A stretch of 64,000 bases of DNA, taken from assembly GCA_025201345.1 (NCBI GenBank), contig JAIXMG010000018.1, forward strand, positions 372,001 through 436,000, in the 5' to 3' direction. Origin of the DNA: Thamnidium elegans (lineage: Eukaryota; Mucoromycota; Mucoromycetes; Mucorales; Mucoraceae). The position numbers were made by a program, and so were the translations under genes. Within the stretch, counting starts at the first letter, position 1, and the number at the start of each line of letters is the position of its first letter. The notes beneath the pieces are model-generated. The model was given only the letters and a program-made list of their open reading frames with translations, was not told the DNA's origin and did no database searches. Of the stretch, positions 36,254 to 46,264 are shown piece after piece.

Positions 36254-36550
36254 TTAGAGTTTGCGTCCAACAACTGTATAACCTCTGGAAGGTTTTAAGG
36301 CTGCAAGTTCTTCTTTGGTGGGAATATGGTCGACTACTTCAACTTGAACAAGTTCTTTAAGTTTGAGAATAAGACCTGCATTACTGGCATTGACAGGTTT
36401 ATATGAGGTTTGATGAAGGCGAACAAGTCCAAGGGTCTTGGATGCTGCTTTAATGTCTTTAGGAAGACCAATGGAAGATCTCTTTAAAGTAATTTTATAA
36501 TAATCGGAAGCTGCTTTTGTGCTGGTGGTAAATAATCGACGAGACATCAT
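36254..36550 (-). CDS. Mitochondrial large-subunit ribosomal protein uL30m
   Basis: This is an intronless 98-residue protein. The first about 15 residues (MMSRRLFTTSTKAAS) look like a mitochondrial targeting sequence. The rest is an L30 fold: YYKITLKRSSIGLPKDIKAA, LGLVRLHQT and NAGLILKLKELVQVE. It belongs to the uL30 family (yeast Mrpl33 type) of the mitoribosome large subunit. A C-terminal extension (TKEELAALKPSRGYTVVGRK) is typical of fungal versions. Length and targeting signal both fit. Confidence 0.85.
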   Translation of the reverse strand: MMSRRLFTTSTKAASDYYKITLKRSSIGLPKDIKAASKTLGLVRLHQTSYKPVNASNAGLILKLKELVQVEVVDHIPTKEELAALKPSRGYTVVGRKL

Positions 36551-37146
36551 TTTTTTTTTTTTTTTGCAAGTAATAATAATAAAAAGAGATACAGAATAAA
36601 GCGTACCCTTGACTTTGAAATAGTGGCTTGGTTTTACCTTTCAAGCACCAACACACCAAAGAATTGAACTGATTGTGACTGTAAACTGGCTTTAAATCAC
36701 CTGTACCTGTTTAAAGCATTGATCACAAACACCAAACTATCGTGAGCTATTAGGTCTTCACATGGTCAGTGAACATTCTTTTTTTTATTATTATTATTGT
36801 CAATAAGGCACACATTTAAATACACTCTCTATACTTAATGATAAGTGAACTATGAATCTCATAAAAATTAACTTTTATCAAGCAAATATATATATGTACA
36901 TATAATGGTTTGTACCTCGTAATGTTGACCGTTGATCCTAATTTGAGAAGCAGCACTAGACCGGGTCGATTTTATCTGTTGCGTAGGAACATCTCGGCGC
37001 GAAAGATTATCACGTTGATCAACTAAGATATACGATTTATTCTTTGTATAGTCTTTAATTGTAAAAGCTTTTATGGTGACACTAATCAAAGGATCCTCTT
37101 TGATGAGGATGGTCTTTATCAAATTTTAACTGGAAATAATACTTTT
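36551..37146. other. Promoter of uL30m and an uncertain ORF
   Basis: A reverse-strand open frame (37122-36868, 84 codons) begins MIKTILIKEDPLISVTIKAF and has protein-like composition up to INGQHYEVQ. I cannot assign it, and it borders LTR-like repeats. It may be a fragment of a mobile element. Confidence 0.35.
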
Positions 37147-37374
37147 TGTAATAGCTTAAGATAATGTAAATAGCTCTCTAAAAACATAATCTTTACTTAT
37201 AAAAGACCTTAAATTAGCTCTCTATATTTTACTCTGTATTGAATCCCCTTGGACCTTACTCTCCACTGTACTTTATTTACCTGAGTCGTTCTACTTATAA
37301 ACAGAAACTGGTGCTCACTTAAACTCATTATTACTTTTAGTCTTTTATTTCCAAATTCTAACACAATTGTTACA
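37147..37374. repeat. Solo-LTR-like sequence, copy 1
   Basis: The segment begins TGTAA and ends TTACA, the short inverted ends typical of LTRs. It shares with 37555-37755 the blocks AGTCGTTCTACTTATAAA, ACTGGT.CTCACTTAAACT and CCAAATTCTAACA in the same order. It lies close to tRNA-Lys, a common neighbourhood for fungal LTR elements. No target-site duplication is visible. This is an inference from sequence form only. Confidence 0.4.
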
Positions 37375-37554
37375 CGGTTCTCTCTTTTTTTCCTTGGTTA
37401 CACTATTTAATGATGGATCATCCATGAAGTGGACTATCCATGAAGTGGATGCTCTATAACCTTAACTTTATTTTCTTAAAAAACATATAAATAGCCAACA
37501 AAAAAAAGACACAATCTAATTAAAATTAATTCCTTTTGTTTATAATTTAATCTT

Positions 37555-37755
37555 ATACTTCTTTAACTTATAAAAAACCTCTTAACTAGCTCTTTTATTC
37601 ATCACTTTATTTACCGGAGTCGTTCTACTTATAAAACAGGAACTGGTACTCACTTAAACTTACTATTACCTTATTATACTCTTTTTACACTTTACCACAC
37701 TATCGATTGATTAACAACCACATACCAAATTCTAACAACACTATCTACGGACTAA
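37555..37755. repeat. LTR-like direct repeat, copy 2 (partial)
   Basis: This is a direct, diverged repeat of the 37200-37370 segment. Shared blocks are AACTAGCTC/AAATTAGCTC, CTTTATTTACC.GAGTCGTT, CTCACTTAAACT and CCAAATTCTAAC. The end motif is degraded (CTATCTA). It lies about 60 bp from the 3' end of the tRNA-Lys gene. Confidence 0.45.
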
Positions 37756-37811
37756 ACAAGTTACACCAACAACTACGTTCACTACATATTCAGAAAAGCT
37801 GCAAAATGTTA

Positions 37812-37884
37812 AGCCCAACGGGGGGGTCGAACCCCCAACCTTGAGATTAAGAGTCTCACGCTCTACCGATTGAGCTAGCTAGGC
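37812..37884 (-). tRNA. tRNA-Lys (anticodon CTT)
   Basis: The reverse strand folds as a standard cloverleaf. The acceptor is GCCTAGC pairing with GTTGGGC (two G-U pairs). The D-arm is AGCTCAATCGGTAGAGC, which also serves as box A. The anticodon stem TGAGA/TCTCA closes loop CTCTTAA with anticodon CTT. The T-arm is GGGGGTTCGACCCCC (box B). There is no intron. A TTTT Pol III terminator lies a few bases past the 3' end (37803-37806). Confidence 0.95.
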
Positions 37885-38253
37885 TTTTTTGATGATTTTT
37901 AAGACCAAAAAAATAATTTTATTACCATAAAATTAATTGTAGATCACGTGGTAGTCAGGTGATTCGTGTATTTGTATTGGCTTAGAGTTATTCTCTATTC
38001 ACTTAATTAAAGTTATAGATCTCAATTATTGAAGTAAAAATCATAGATTCCTGTTAATAAAGAAAATAATTTATAGTAGTACGTATTAAAGCGCATTATT
38101 CAAAGTAATTGCGTATATTTTATTATAACTTTATAAACACTTTTTTTTTATTTTTATTAATACAACTTTTATATTTTTTTTTAAGGAAACTTTTTATTAT
38201 TTTATAAGATTTTATTCATCAGGTATTTACAGAAGAAAATAAAAGGACGAAAG
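37885..38253. other. AT-rich spacer, no gene
   Basis: Nothing is recognised between the tRNA and the ankyrin gene 3' end. Confidence 0.6.
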
Positions 38254-39495
38254 TTACGTATTTATACTTTCTAGAACATCAGATGTTTTTTGATATTTTT
38301 GAAGTGCATCGCAAAACGTTTTGCATTTTCCATTTAATTTTGTAAATAAAATAGCTTGTTGTATACAGTCTGTCGAGGTGTTTGGTGTTAACAAATGAGG
38401 TATCATCTCCATAAATCCGTGATTAGCAGCATATAAAAGAGAGAGATTAGCACCATTTTTATGACAAGGATTAATACCGACGTTATCACATAAATATTTA
38501 ACAAAGTCTAATTTTCTTTCACGTACGGCAAGGTCAAGCGCCTGACAACGGAGGGGTATATTTGTATTTATTACCAAAAATCTTAAACATTCGAATCGAT
38601 TCCATTCAACGCATAATTCAATTAGTCCATCTCGTTTATCTTGATATTTATCTTCCCACCAGCCACCGGATGCAACAGATATAAGCATACCAACATTAAA
38701 AAACAGTTTAAGTATATCGAGTTGATTTCCAACAGCCATAAAAATAGCTTCTTCAATTATACAATGATTTTTATTTGTTGATGACCATATTAAATTCGTA
38801 AATGTTGGATTGTTACTTCCTCGTTTTGATAATATCATTTGAACAATTTCTTTATTTGAATTTCGGATCGCGTAATGCAAAGCTAATCTTCCATATTGAT
38901 CAAATATATCGGAACGAGCACCAACTTCCAATAAAGTATACACGGCGTCATTTTTATTATGCTTTGCTGCGTAATGTACAGCTGTCAGTCCAAAAGCGTC
39001 TTTTATGTTCAAGTCAAGGTCAGGATGTTCAGTTAAACAATCAATGCCTTCATAAAAATTTACTGCGGCCGCAATGTGAAGTGCAGTGATTTGATGAGGG
39101 CCATTTCTTTCATTGATATCAATATAACCTTGTCGAATTAATTTTTTAACAGCTTCAATCGATTTACATTGACATGCCCAACATAATAGATTTAATCCAT
39201 ATGTAGTGTCTTTAACATCTATAGATTTTCCACTTGATAAATATAAATCTAGTAAATTTAAATCTAATTTTTGATCATCTTTATCGTTACTGTTTGGTTT
39301 TATCTTTTTTGGAATTGCACTTGAGATGCTCAAATCATCTAATACCCTTTTCCTTGGTTGTGATGTGGATGCTGCTGGTTTTTCAGAATCAGGAGATGTT
39401 GGTGGTGTTACAAGATATGATATTGGTATTATATCCGATAATCTGCCCTTTGTATCTTTTAAATAACTTGATAAGTTGAGTGGTGGAATATTCAT
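38254..39495 (-). CDS. Ankyrin-repeat protein
   Basis: This intronless gene encodes 413 residues. The first about 70 residues are low-complexity and include a basic cluster (PRKRVLDD...PKKIK) that could be a nuclear signal. Ankyrin repeats follow, for example GLNLLCWACQCKSIEAVKKL, ITALHIAAAVNFYEGI, GLTAVHYAAKHNKNDAVYTL and GRLALHYAIRNSNKEIVQMI. They continue as weaker repeats to ANLSLLYAANHGFMEMIPHL. Ankyrin arrays bind partner proteins. No catalytic domain is seen. The short Pro/Ser motif TPPTSPDSEK near residue 32 could be a phosphorylation site. The specific partner and pathway are unknown. Confidence 0.85.
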   Translation of the reverse strand: MNIPPLNLSSYLKDTKGRLSDIIPISYLVTPPTSPDSEKPAASTSQPRKRVLDDLSISSAIPKKIKPNSNDKDDQKLDLNLLDLYLSSGKSIDVKDTTYGLNLLCWACQCKSIEAVKKLIRQGYIDINERNGPHQITALHIAAAVNFYEGIDCLTEHPDLDLNIKDAFGLTAVHYAAKHNKNDAVYTLLEVGARSDIFDQYGRLALHYAIRNSNKEIVQMILSKRGSNNPTFTNLIWSSTNKNHCIIEEAIFMAVGNQLDILKLFFNVGMLISVASGGWWEDKYQDKRDGLIELCVEWNRFECLRFLVINTNIPLRCQALDLAVRERKLDFVKYLCDNVGINPCHKNGANLSLLYAANHGFMEMIPHLLTPNTSTDCIQQAILFTKLNGKCKTFCDALQKYQKTSDVLESINT

Positions 39496-40060
39496 GATGC
39501 GAAGAGGAAAAGAAAGACTTATTTTTTGGTTTTGGGTGGATAAAAGATTTATAATTTATTGAAATACAACCGAAAAAGAGGAATTATAAAAATCTTGATT
39601 TTCTTGTCAAAGTATTTGAGGATGTCTTGGCAAAATTAAGATTACGATCGTTCCCACTGCCAATTTGAGCATAAAAATATTACCTAAAGTTTATTAATGA
39701 CATGTTAGATATTATGAACTAGTATACAACAAACTCAAAGGGTTTCATCTTATCACGAATAAAATGCACCTTCATACATCCTTACAGTGTAAGTTGTACC
39801 CTTTTTTTTTTAAGTTTACTGAATGTTAAGTTTTAATATTTGGTATAGCCATCTTTGTTAACGTGATGATTGATTATATATATTATTTTATTGTATTAAT
39901 AAGTAAGGATTATTTTTTTATATGCTTTTTTTTTTTAAAAAAAACACGATAGGGGGGGGGGGATGTAAATAATATTAGAAATACAAGAAATAAATTAAAA
40001 AGAGAGTATACACATAAAAGTTTTTTTTGTTTTTGTTTTGTCAAACCCTTGGTACAGGAT
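39496..40060. other. Spacer, no gene
   Basis: This is the ankyrin gene promoter and the 3' flank of the sugar transporter. A G-run lies at about 39952-39962. No coding sequence is seen. Confidence 0.55.
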
Positions 40061-41665
40061 TTAATGCTTCTTGCGGTTAAGATGTTCGCTAACATTGATA
40101 CCGTACCAACCAAATTCACGACCGATTTGATCAAGTGTCTTTCGTTTTGTCTCATGAATAAAAAATAAGACAAAGGTAAAGGCAAATAAACAAAGACCGG
40201 CAAAAATAATAAATACGTAAGGTCCACAAGCAGCTAACAGTGTAGGGAAAATAAGACCAATAATAAAATTACAGAGCCAATTAATTGCTAAACAAGCAGA
40301 AGAGGCTGCACCGACTGCGTAGGTAGGGAAAGATTCACCAGTAATAACAAAAGGAACCATGCCGTAGCCAATAGCAAAAAAGGCAACGTAAAGCATAATA
40401 CAGACAACTTGGAGTGCGCCAACATTGAAATGCATACCAATTGTCATGATAACACACCATACACACATACCAGCAGTAGAAACAAGTAAAAGTGTTTTAC
40501 GACCGAGACGATCAATAAGACTAAGACCAAGACAAGTAACTACAACATTTAAACCTGCAACACCGATAGTGACATATTTTGCTGAATCACCAAAAGAAAG
40601 CTCAAAAATAGAAGTGGAATAATACATGATAGCATTAATACCAGTTAATTGAGAAAGGGCATGCACAACAAAAATACGAAGAGCAACCATCGCTAAAATT
40701 GGAATAGACATGACTTGGAAGATATTAAGTTGAGCTTCAGATTCAAAAGCAGAATTATTTGTCTCTCCCTTTGGTGCAGTGTTGTCAAAATCTGCACCGT
40801 CTTTATCAACCTTCGGAGTCTTTTCATTACTACCTTTAGTGATACCAAGAAGCATATCAGTAAATTCGGCATCAACATCACCATTACGGAGCTTGAGGAA
40901 TTCGACACGAGCTTCATCGATTCTGTTTCTGTTAATTAACCAACGAGGAGATCTGGAACAGAAAGGAAGGATAAGCATTTGTAAGATAGCAGGAACGACC
41001 GTAATGACAACAACAATGCGCCATCCGATAGCAGAGTTCAAACCAAGAGAAATACATTCAATAATCAGAATACCAAGTGTAGTGAAAAGCTGAAGAATAG
41101 AGGTTAATGCACCACGGTATTTTGGAGGTGAAATCTCAGAGACGTAGACACTAATAACACATGTCATGAATCCTGAACCAATACCAACGAAGATACGGCC
41201 AATGGCAAACTGTGCAGATGTGGTAGCTACAGAAAGAAGAACAGCACCAATAAAGAAAGTAATGTTCATGATAATCATAGAATCACGACGACCAAATCTA
41301 TCGGACATGTAACTATTAGACATAGCACCCAATAGACCACCAATGGCAAACATACCGGTAGCAACACCCCTAATTTCCAAAAAAAAAAAAACATGTTAGT
41401 AAATACATGTCACCACTTTTTTATTTTTATTTTTTTTTTGTTTGATTTTTTATTACCAAATCCAATCTGTCATGGGAATACACTGAGGTAATGGTGAATT
41501 TGGATAATATGTAACTACACCGGGCGCAACGTTAGGGCAATATCTTACAGCGTTACCGGGAATGTTTAATGCAGAGGTGTTAAAACCAGAGTTGAAAGAA
41601 CCCAGAGATGCCACCATGGCACAAAAAATAACAAAAGGTTTTAGACTAGAGCTCCTCGAATCCAT
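40061..41665 (-). CDS. MFS sugar transporter (hexose-transporter type)
   Basis: Two exons (41665-41457 and 41369-40061) are joined over an 87-bp intron (donor GTAATA, acceptor ATTAG), giving 505 residues. The frame joins as TDWIW/GVATGMFAIGG. About twelve hydrophobic segments are seen. Sugar-porter signatures are SDRFGRRDS in the first half, GRIFVGIGSGF, the variant CSRSPRWL for PESPRWL, QLTGINAIMYYS (substrate-binding helix 7), DRLGRKTLLL, and the variant ETKRKTLDQI at the end of helix 12. The central cytoplasmic loop is long and acidic. It probably imports hexoses across the plasma membrane, but specificity cannot be read from sequence. Confidence 0.88.
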
Positions 41666-43103
41666 ATTTCGTATTTTAAAAAATCTATTGACTACAAGTT
41701 TTATGTTTTTAAAAGAAAAATATGAAAGTAAAAACTTTCGTTAAAAGGGTAACCCTTTTTAAATGTTTTTTTTTACATGAAATATCTGACACCCAACCAA
41801 AATTGTCCGTTTATCTGAGTTGGTAAGTTAAAAGTATATTTTCAATCATAATAATAACGCTCTTACTATATTATTAAATACTCTCCTCCATTCGCTTTAT
41901 GTATGTATGATACATACATAACAAGAGCTTACTTTTTTTTTTCTGTTTGAAAAAGTAATTGACAGTATAATGAATCGAATAAATTGACATTTTGTTTAAA
42001 CTAAAAACCAGTAAGCAAAGAGATAGAAATCACCTTTTTTTTTTTTAGTTAATTATACACTGTGAGTCCCTTGCTACGAAACCGTGGGGGTTTCATTTGA
42101 AAAAAAAAAGTATTTTTTTACACCTTTATTTTAAAACATGGTGAAGCAATTCTCCACTTCCTTCATATTGTCAAGATCAAATGATCTTTTTATTTTTATT
42201 CTATACCATTGACTTGATATATATAAAAGAAAATGATGCAAAAGATTGTTAAAAAAATCCTGTAGAGATAAAAAAAAAAATCACGATATACTTGAAACAA
42301 AAAGTCCGGCTATTTTCGAAGTCAATACCAAAATCTTGATCCGGTTCTTTGGCGCCTGTAGTCTTTTACTAATGCCATCTTTTATTTTTTCAAAATAATA
42401 ATAATAATGATAATAGCAGTAGGCTTATTTAATGCAATTCATCTCTTATATAAACGTTCATCCACAATGTGAAAAAAAAGAAAAAAGAAGGATATTAAAA
42501 GACACAGGAAAAAGAAACAGGAAAAAGAAACAGTTACGTGAGGTAATATTACCTAAACAAATATTTATATTTTTCCAAAACCTTACCTACAACACAAGTA
42601 TCTGAACTCTTATTCCCTGTTACTTAAAAATATCCTCCAGTCTTACCAACTACTAGTATAATAAGTGGCCATACAAGAAAAAAACATTGTTTTATTGCCG
42701 CTATCAAAACCATTAACTATATCTACTCAACCTTACCTCTCGATTTCGATTCAGTTGCATATAAACACATAAAATAAGATAAATTATAAACTTATTTAAA
42801 GTTCAATTATCTGTGGTTTCAAAATGACTGTTATATATTTTACGTTTTGGTATAGCATTGTAGGAAGGTCTTTTTATTGGTGCTAAAAAAGTCTCTAGCC
42901 ATGTCTTTTTTTTAACCTAGATTAAATTCATACAAGTATAGCCATTTTAGTCAATTTGACGCTATTAATCATACAAATCACATTGCGCGGAAATTGAATT
43001 TATTTCCAAATACTAGAATACTATAGTATCCTGACTAAATTAATACACATTATATATTAGACAGAAAACCAGACATGTGTGAACCTGTATAAAGTACCAC
43101 GCA

Positions 43104-43134
<31 letters not shown>

Positions 43135-43149
43135 TACATTATGTACGTA
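41666..43149. other. Gene-free stretch of about 1.5 kb
   Basis: This is the promoter of the sugar transporter and unassigned AT-rich sequence. A (GA)n run lies at about 43103-43131. A TATGTATGTA/TACATACATA palindrome lies at about 41897-41919. No gene is recognised. Confidence 0.5.
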
Positions 43150-43743
43150 TTACAATTCTTGGGTCATATCTAGCGAAAGAAGAACCGTTGAATTTTGTAC
43201 TGTTAGAGCCATAGATCGTGCAGTTGCTAAAGAGAGCAGATGTGTGAAAGGAGACACGAAAGAAGTTAATCCAATAACAGCTATTGGAAATACTGGCACT
43301 GGAGCCGGTAGTAGTATTAAAAGTTACGATAGACGGGGAGAAAAATGGCTGGAAAAACTGCGTAGTAGGTCTGGCATCTAGAGAGCATCGATTTCTACTC
43401 AAAGATCTGAAAGGTAGTAGTTTGATAATGGCCATTGGAAGCGTCATCAAAGGATATGGCCGAAGAGGGGGCTTAGAATAAAACATAAACGTTACGCTAT
43501 CACTGTTCTTACAAGAGAGTATATGACCTCACAGCTACGTATATATTGTTATAATTGTATTTCTCATCCAATTTTGGGTGCTTTGCGCTGTGTAAATCCT
43601 GATTACCTAGCCTTTAGGGGTGGGAGAGCATATAGCAACAAAGGTGTGATTCCAGCCACCACAACCGGAATATCAGATACGACCAAGTTGATCCTCAACA
43701 AAGACATTTATCCCTTTTCCCAAAAACTCTTGCGCCCAATAAT

Positions 43744-43760
<17 letters not shown>
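43150..43760 (+). pseudogene. Fanzor C-terminal relic C
   Basis: Plus-strand fragments match the C-terminal half of Fanzor locus B in order. PITAIGNTGTGAGSSIKSYD corresponds to PIMFVGDRGYRIGSTIIGH. A second, partly duplicated version follows (IMAIGSVIKGYGRRGG). After a frame change in a G-run, LRIKHKRYAITVLTREYMTS carries the RuvC-II Glu. Next are the zinc-ribbon remnant QLRIYCYNC...LRCVNPDYLAF and YSNKGVIPATTTGISD, where RuvC-III should be. Two zinc cysteines are changed (to Arg and Tyr) and the RuvC-III Asp is lost, so this copy is catalytically dead. No N-terminal part or RuvC-I is present. Confidence 0.65.
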
Positions 43761-43779
<19 letters not shown>

Positions 43780-44509
43780 TCTCTAGTCACCTGAAAATAT
43801 ACACTTTTGAGTGATGATACTTCAGCGCCTGTGCGGTTTGAATACTTTGGGTAAAGTAGAAATATATATGTATTTATTGTCATTTAAGGTATACTTCGGA
43901 CTAATTATTTTTGCGATTTTGACTTCTGGTGATTTTTTCGACGGTTAAATATTCAATATTATTCCTATATGTGTAAATGTTTTGGAGGTTTTACTTTTTA
44001 AACTTATATTTGCATTTTAATAAAAAAGCCCAAGGTGCTTATCAAAGACAAATCTCTATACAAATATGCTTTATGTCGTCATTGTATCTCTTGTATTCTT
44101 AATTTATCTGTAAGAGAAAGATAACAACGCTGTAAAACACCTAGCGAGAATGACGTTCAAGAGAAAGAAAATAAATAAATATGTATGTGAACACCTCTAA
44201 TAACTAATGTTTGCATTTCTACGTTTGAGCCAAAGTCAAACCCTCTTAGCAAAGAAAGACCTCTTTTCATTGGTTAAAAAGTTCATACTTTCTTCAAGTT
44301 ATAGAAAGAAATGAGTTTGAAGTATCAAACCAGTCCAATGGTAATTCAAACGTTCCTCACAGATTTGTAATTAATACAATTTTTTATTTTTTTAAAATGG
44401 ATAATTTTATTATTGAATGACGGAAGGGGGAATATTTGTTTAAAAGAAGATATGAGGTATTACTATTTACATTGTATAATATTATATTGGAGTTTTTTTT
44501 TTTTTTTTT
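43761..44509. other. Spacer, no gene
   Basis: A T-run of about 30 bases at 43747-43778 is followed by AT-rich 3' flank of the kinase gene. Nothing else is seen. Confidence 0.55.
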
Positions 44510-46264
44510 TTAAAATGCAGGAAACTTTGATCTGAAAGGATCTCCACGAACATTACCATAAAGATGAGAAGGTTCTTTATACTTTGCAAAGCAAGTGGTA
44601 TCACCATCATCTTTGACCTTGGGAATATAAGGAGGCTTTACTTTACGTCTCAATACTTGATCGAAAGCTAAATCATCAAACCAAGTATGTTTCATGACTT
44701 GTTCGCTACCATAGCGAGCTTCCAAATCGCAAGTGAGTAAGTTTTGTAACAAATCTTTCAAGTCAGGACTAATATCTTCTGACCAGTCCACACGACATTC
44801 CAAGATCTTTTGATACAAGTTTACTGGGTTCTTGTCCAAAAATGGAGCACGACCTACGACCATTTCAAAGATAAGGACACCTAAACCCCACCAATCAACA
44901 GTTTTAGTGTATCCCTTTGAAAGAATGATTTCAGGAGCCAAGTAGTCTGGTGTACCACATACTGTCCAAGTGACATTGTCAACACGCTTGGCAAAACCAA
45001 AGTCAGTTAACTTGACATGACCACGAGCGTCAATAAGAATATTCTCTGGTTTTAAGTCTCTGTAGACAATACCATTTTCATGTAAATAAGAAAGAGCCAA
45101 GACAATTTCAGCGGCATAAAATTTAGCTGCTTGTTCAGAAAATTTCTATTAAAAAATAAAAAGTTAATATATTGTATGGGGTAAAGAGGAGTATAGTCAA
45201 GTTTTTTTTTTTACCTTTTGTTTACGCAAGATACTAAATAATTCACCTCCAGGTACGTAATCCATGACCATAAATAAATGAGTATCATCTTGAAATGCAT
45301 CCCATAAGTTTACCAAGAAAGGGTGAGAGACATCACGCAATATGGTAGGTTCATTGTTAATGTGTTCTACTTGCTTTAATCGAACAACATCGTACTTGTC
45401 CAAGGCCTTGATTGCATAATGCTTGCCATTGACTTTACTTTGAGCTAAATGAACTCTACCAAATGAACCTGTACCAACTGTACGCTTCAAGATGAAATCA
45501 TCAAGGCGAAGTTTACGATGTTGGCGACGTCTTTGTTTGTCTTTAGCAGCTTTGGTGCGAGGTACAGCATGAGTACTAACACGAGTAACATGAACAGGAC
45601 GAGGTGAGTAAATGCCCTTCATAGGAGAACGAGGAGTATGAGAAGAAGGAGTAGAGGCAAGATCGGATGGAGTTGTATTAGAGTTTTCTGTAGAGATTGG
45701 AATACCAAAGTAACCATCAATTGATTGTTCTGTTATTTGAGGAAGAGGGGAAAGTGGTGATGCATTTACAGGAGAAGAGGAGAGATAATCAGGAATATTA
45801 TGTGTAGTAGATGGAATTCGATTATCATTTTTATTATTTATAATGGGTATCGAATCTAATGTATTTATTTATTTATTTTTTTTTTTTTTGTAAAAAAAAA
45901 AGGTTAGTATCTGAAAAAGGAAATATCTGTCAATTTAAAATTTTTGTTTACCTTTAAAGTTATTATTATTTACAGGTGAACGAGGTGGAGAACTAGCAGC
46001 AGGAGTTATAGTAATAGAAGTTGGAATATGAGATGCACTCGAGGTAGAATTTCTACTAGGTGTATGTGCAGGTGTCATGACGTTACTGTATCCACCTGAA
46101 TAACAACTGCCGTCGTCACTAGTTATGCTGCTAGTTATGCTAGGTGTTTTACAAATACTTGGTTGTGTAGATGTATCTGATTCTTGACTTAGATTTCTTT
46201 GATGTTGTTTTTTAGTTAATGTTGAACGTCGAATAAGTTGAACGCCTTTATTGATGAGATCCAT
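44510..46264 (-). CDS. cAMP-dependent protein kinase catalytic subunit (PKA)
   Basis: This is an AGC-family Ser/Thr kinase. Three exons (46264-45952, 45855-45215, 45145-44510) join in frame to 529 residues. The first about 200 residues are Ser/Thr/Pro/Asn-rich and disordered, as in many fungal PKA subunits. The kinase domain has the Gly loop GTGSFGRVHLA, the catalytic Lys in HYAIKALDK, the Glu in EHINNEPTIL, YRDLKPENIL, DFGFAKRV, the activation-loop TWTVCGTPDYLAPEI and WWGLGVLIFEM. The tail ends KFPAF*, the FxxF hydrophobic motif characteristic of PKA. It phosphorylates RRxS/T sites after cAMP releases the regulatory subunit, and in Mucorales it governs growth and dimorphism. A PKA call is favoured over other AGC kinases by the short C-tail. 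Confidence 0.9.

Noticed and set aside
38802..39479. Plus-strand frames across the ankyrin gene
   Set aside because: They are antisense shadows of an intact intronless ankyrin-repeat gene.
43139..43486. Reverse-strand frame of 115 codons at the Fanzor C locus
   Set aside because: The plus strand carries the recognisable Fanzor motifs. The reverse reading is Ser/Phe-rich antisense.
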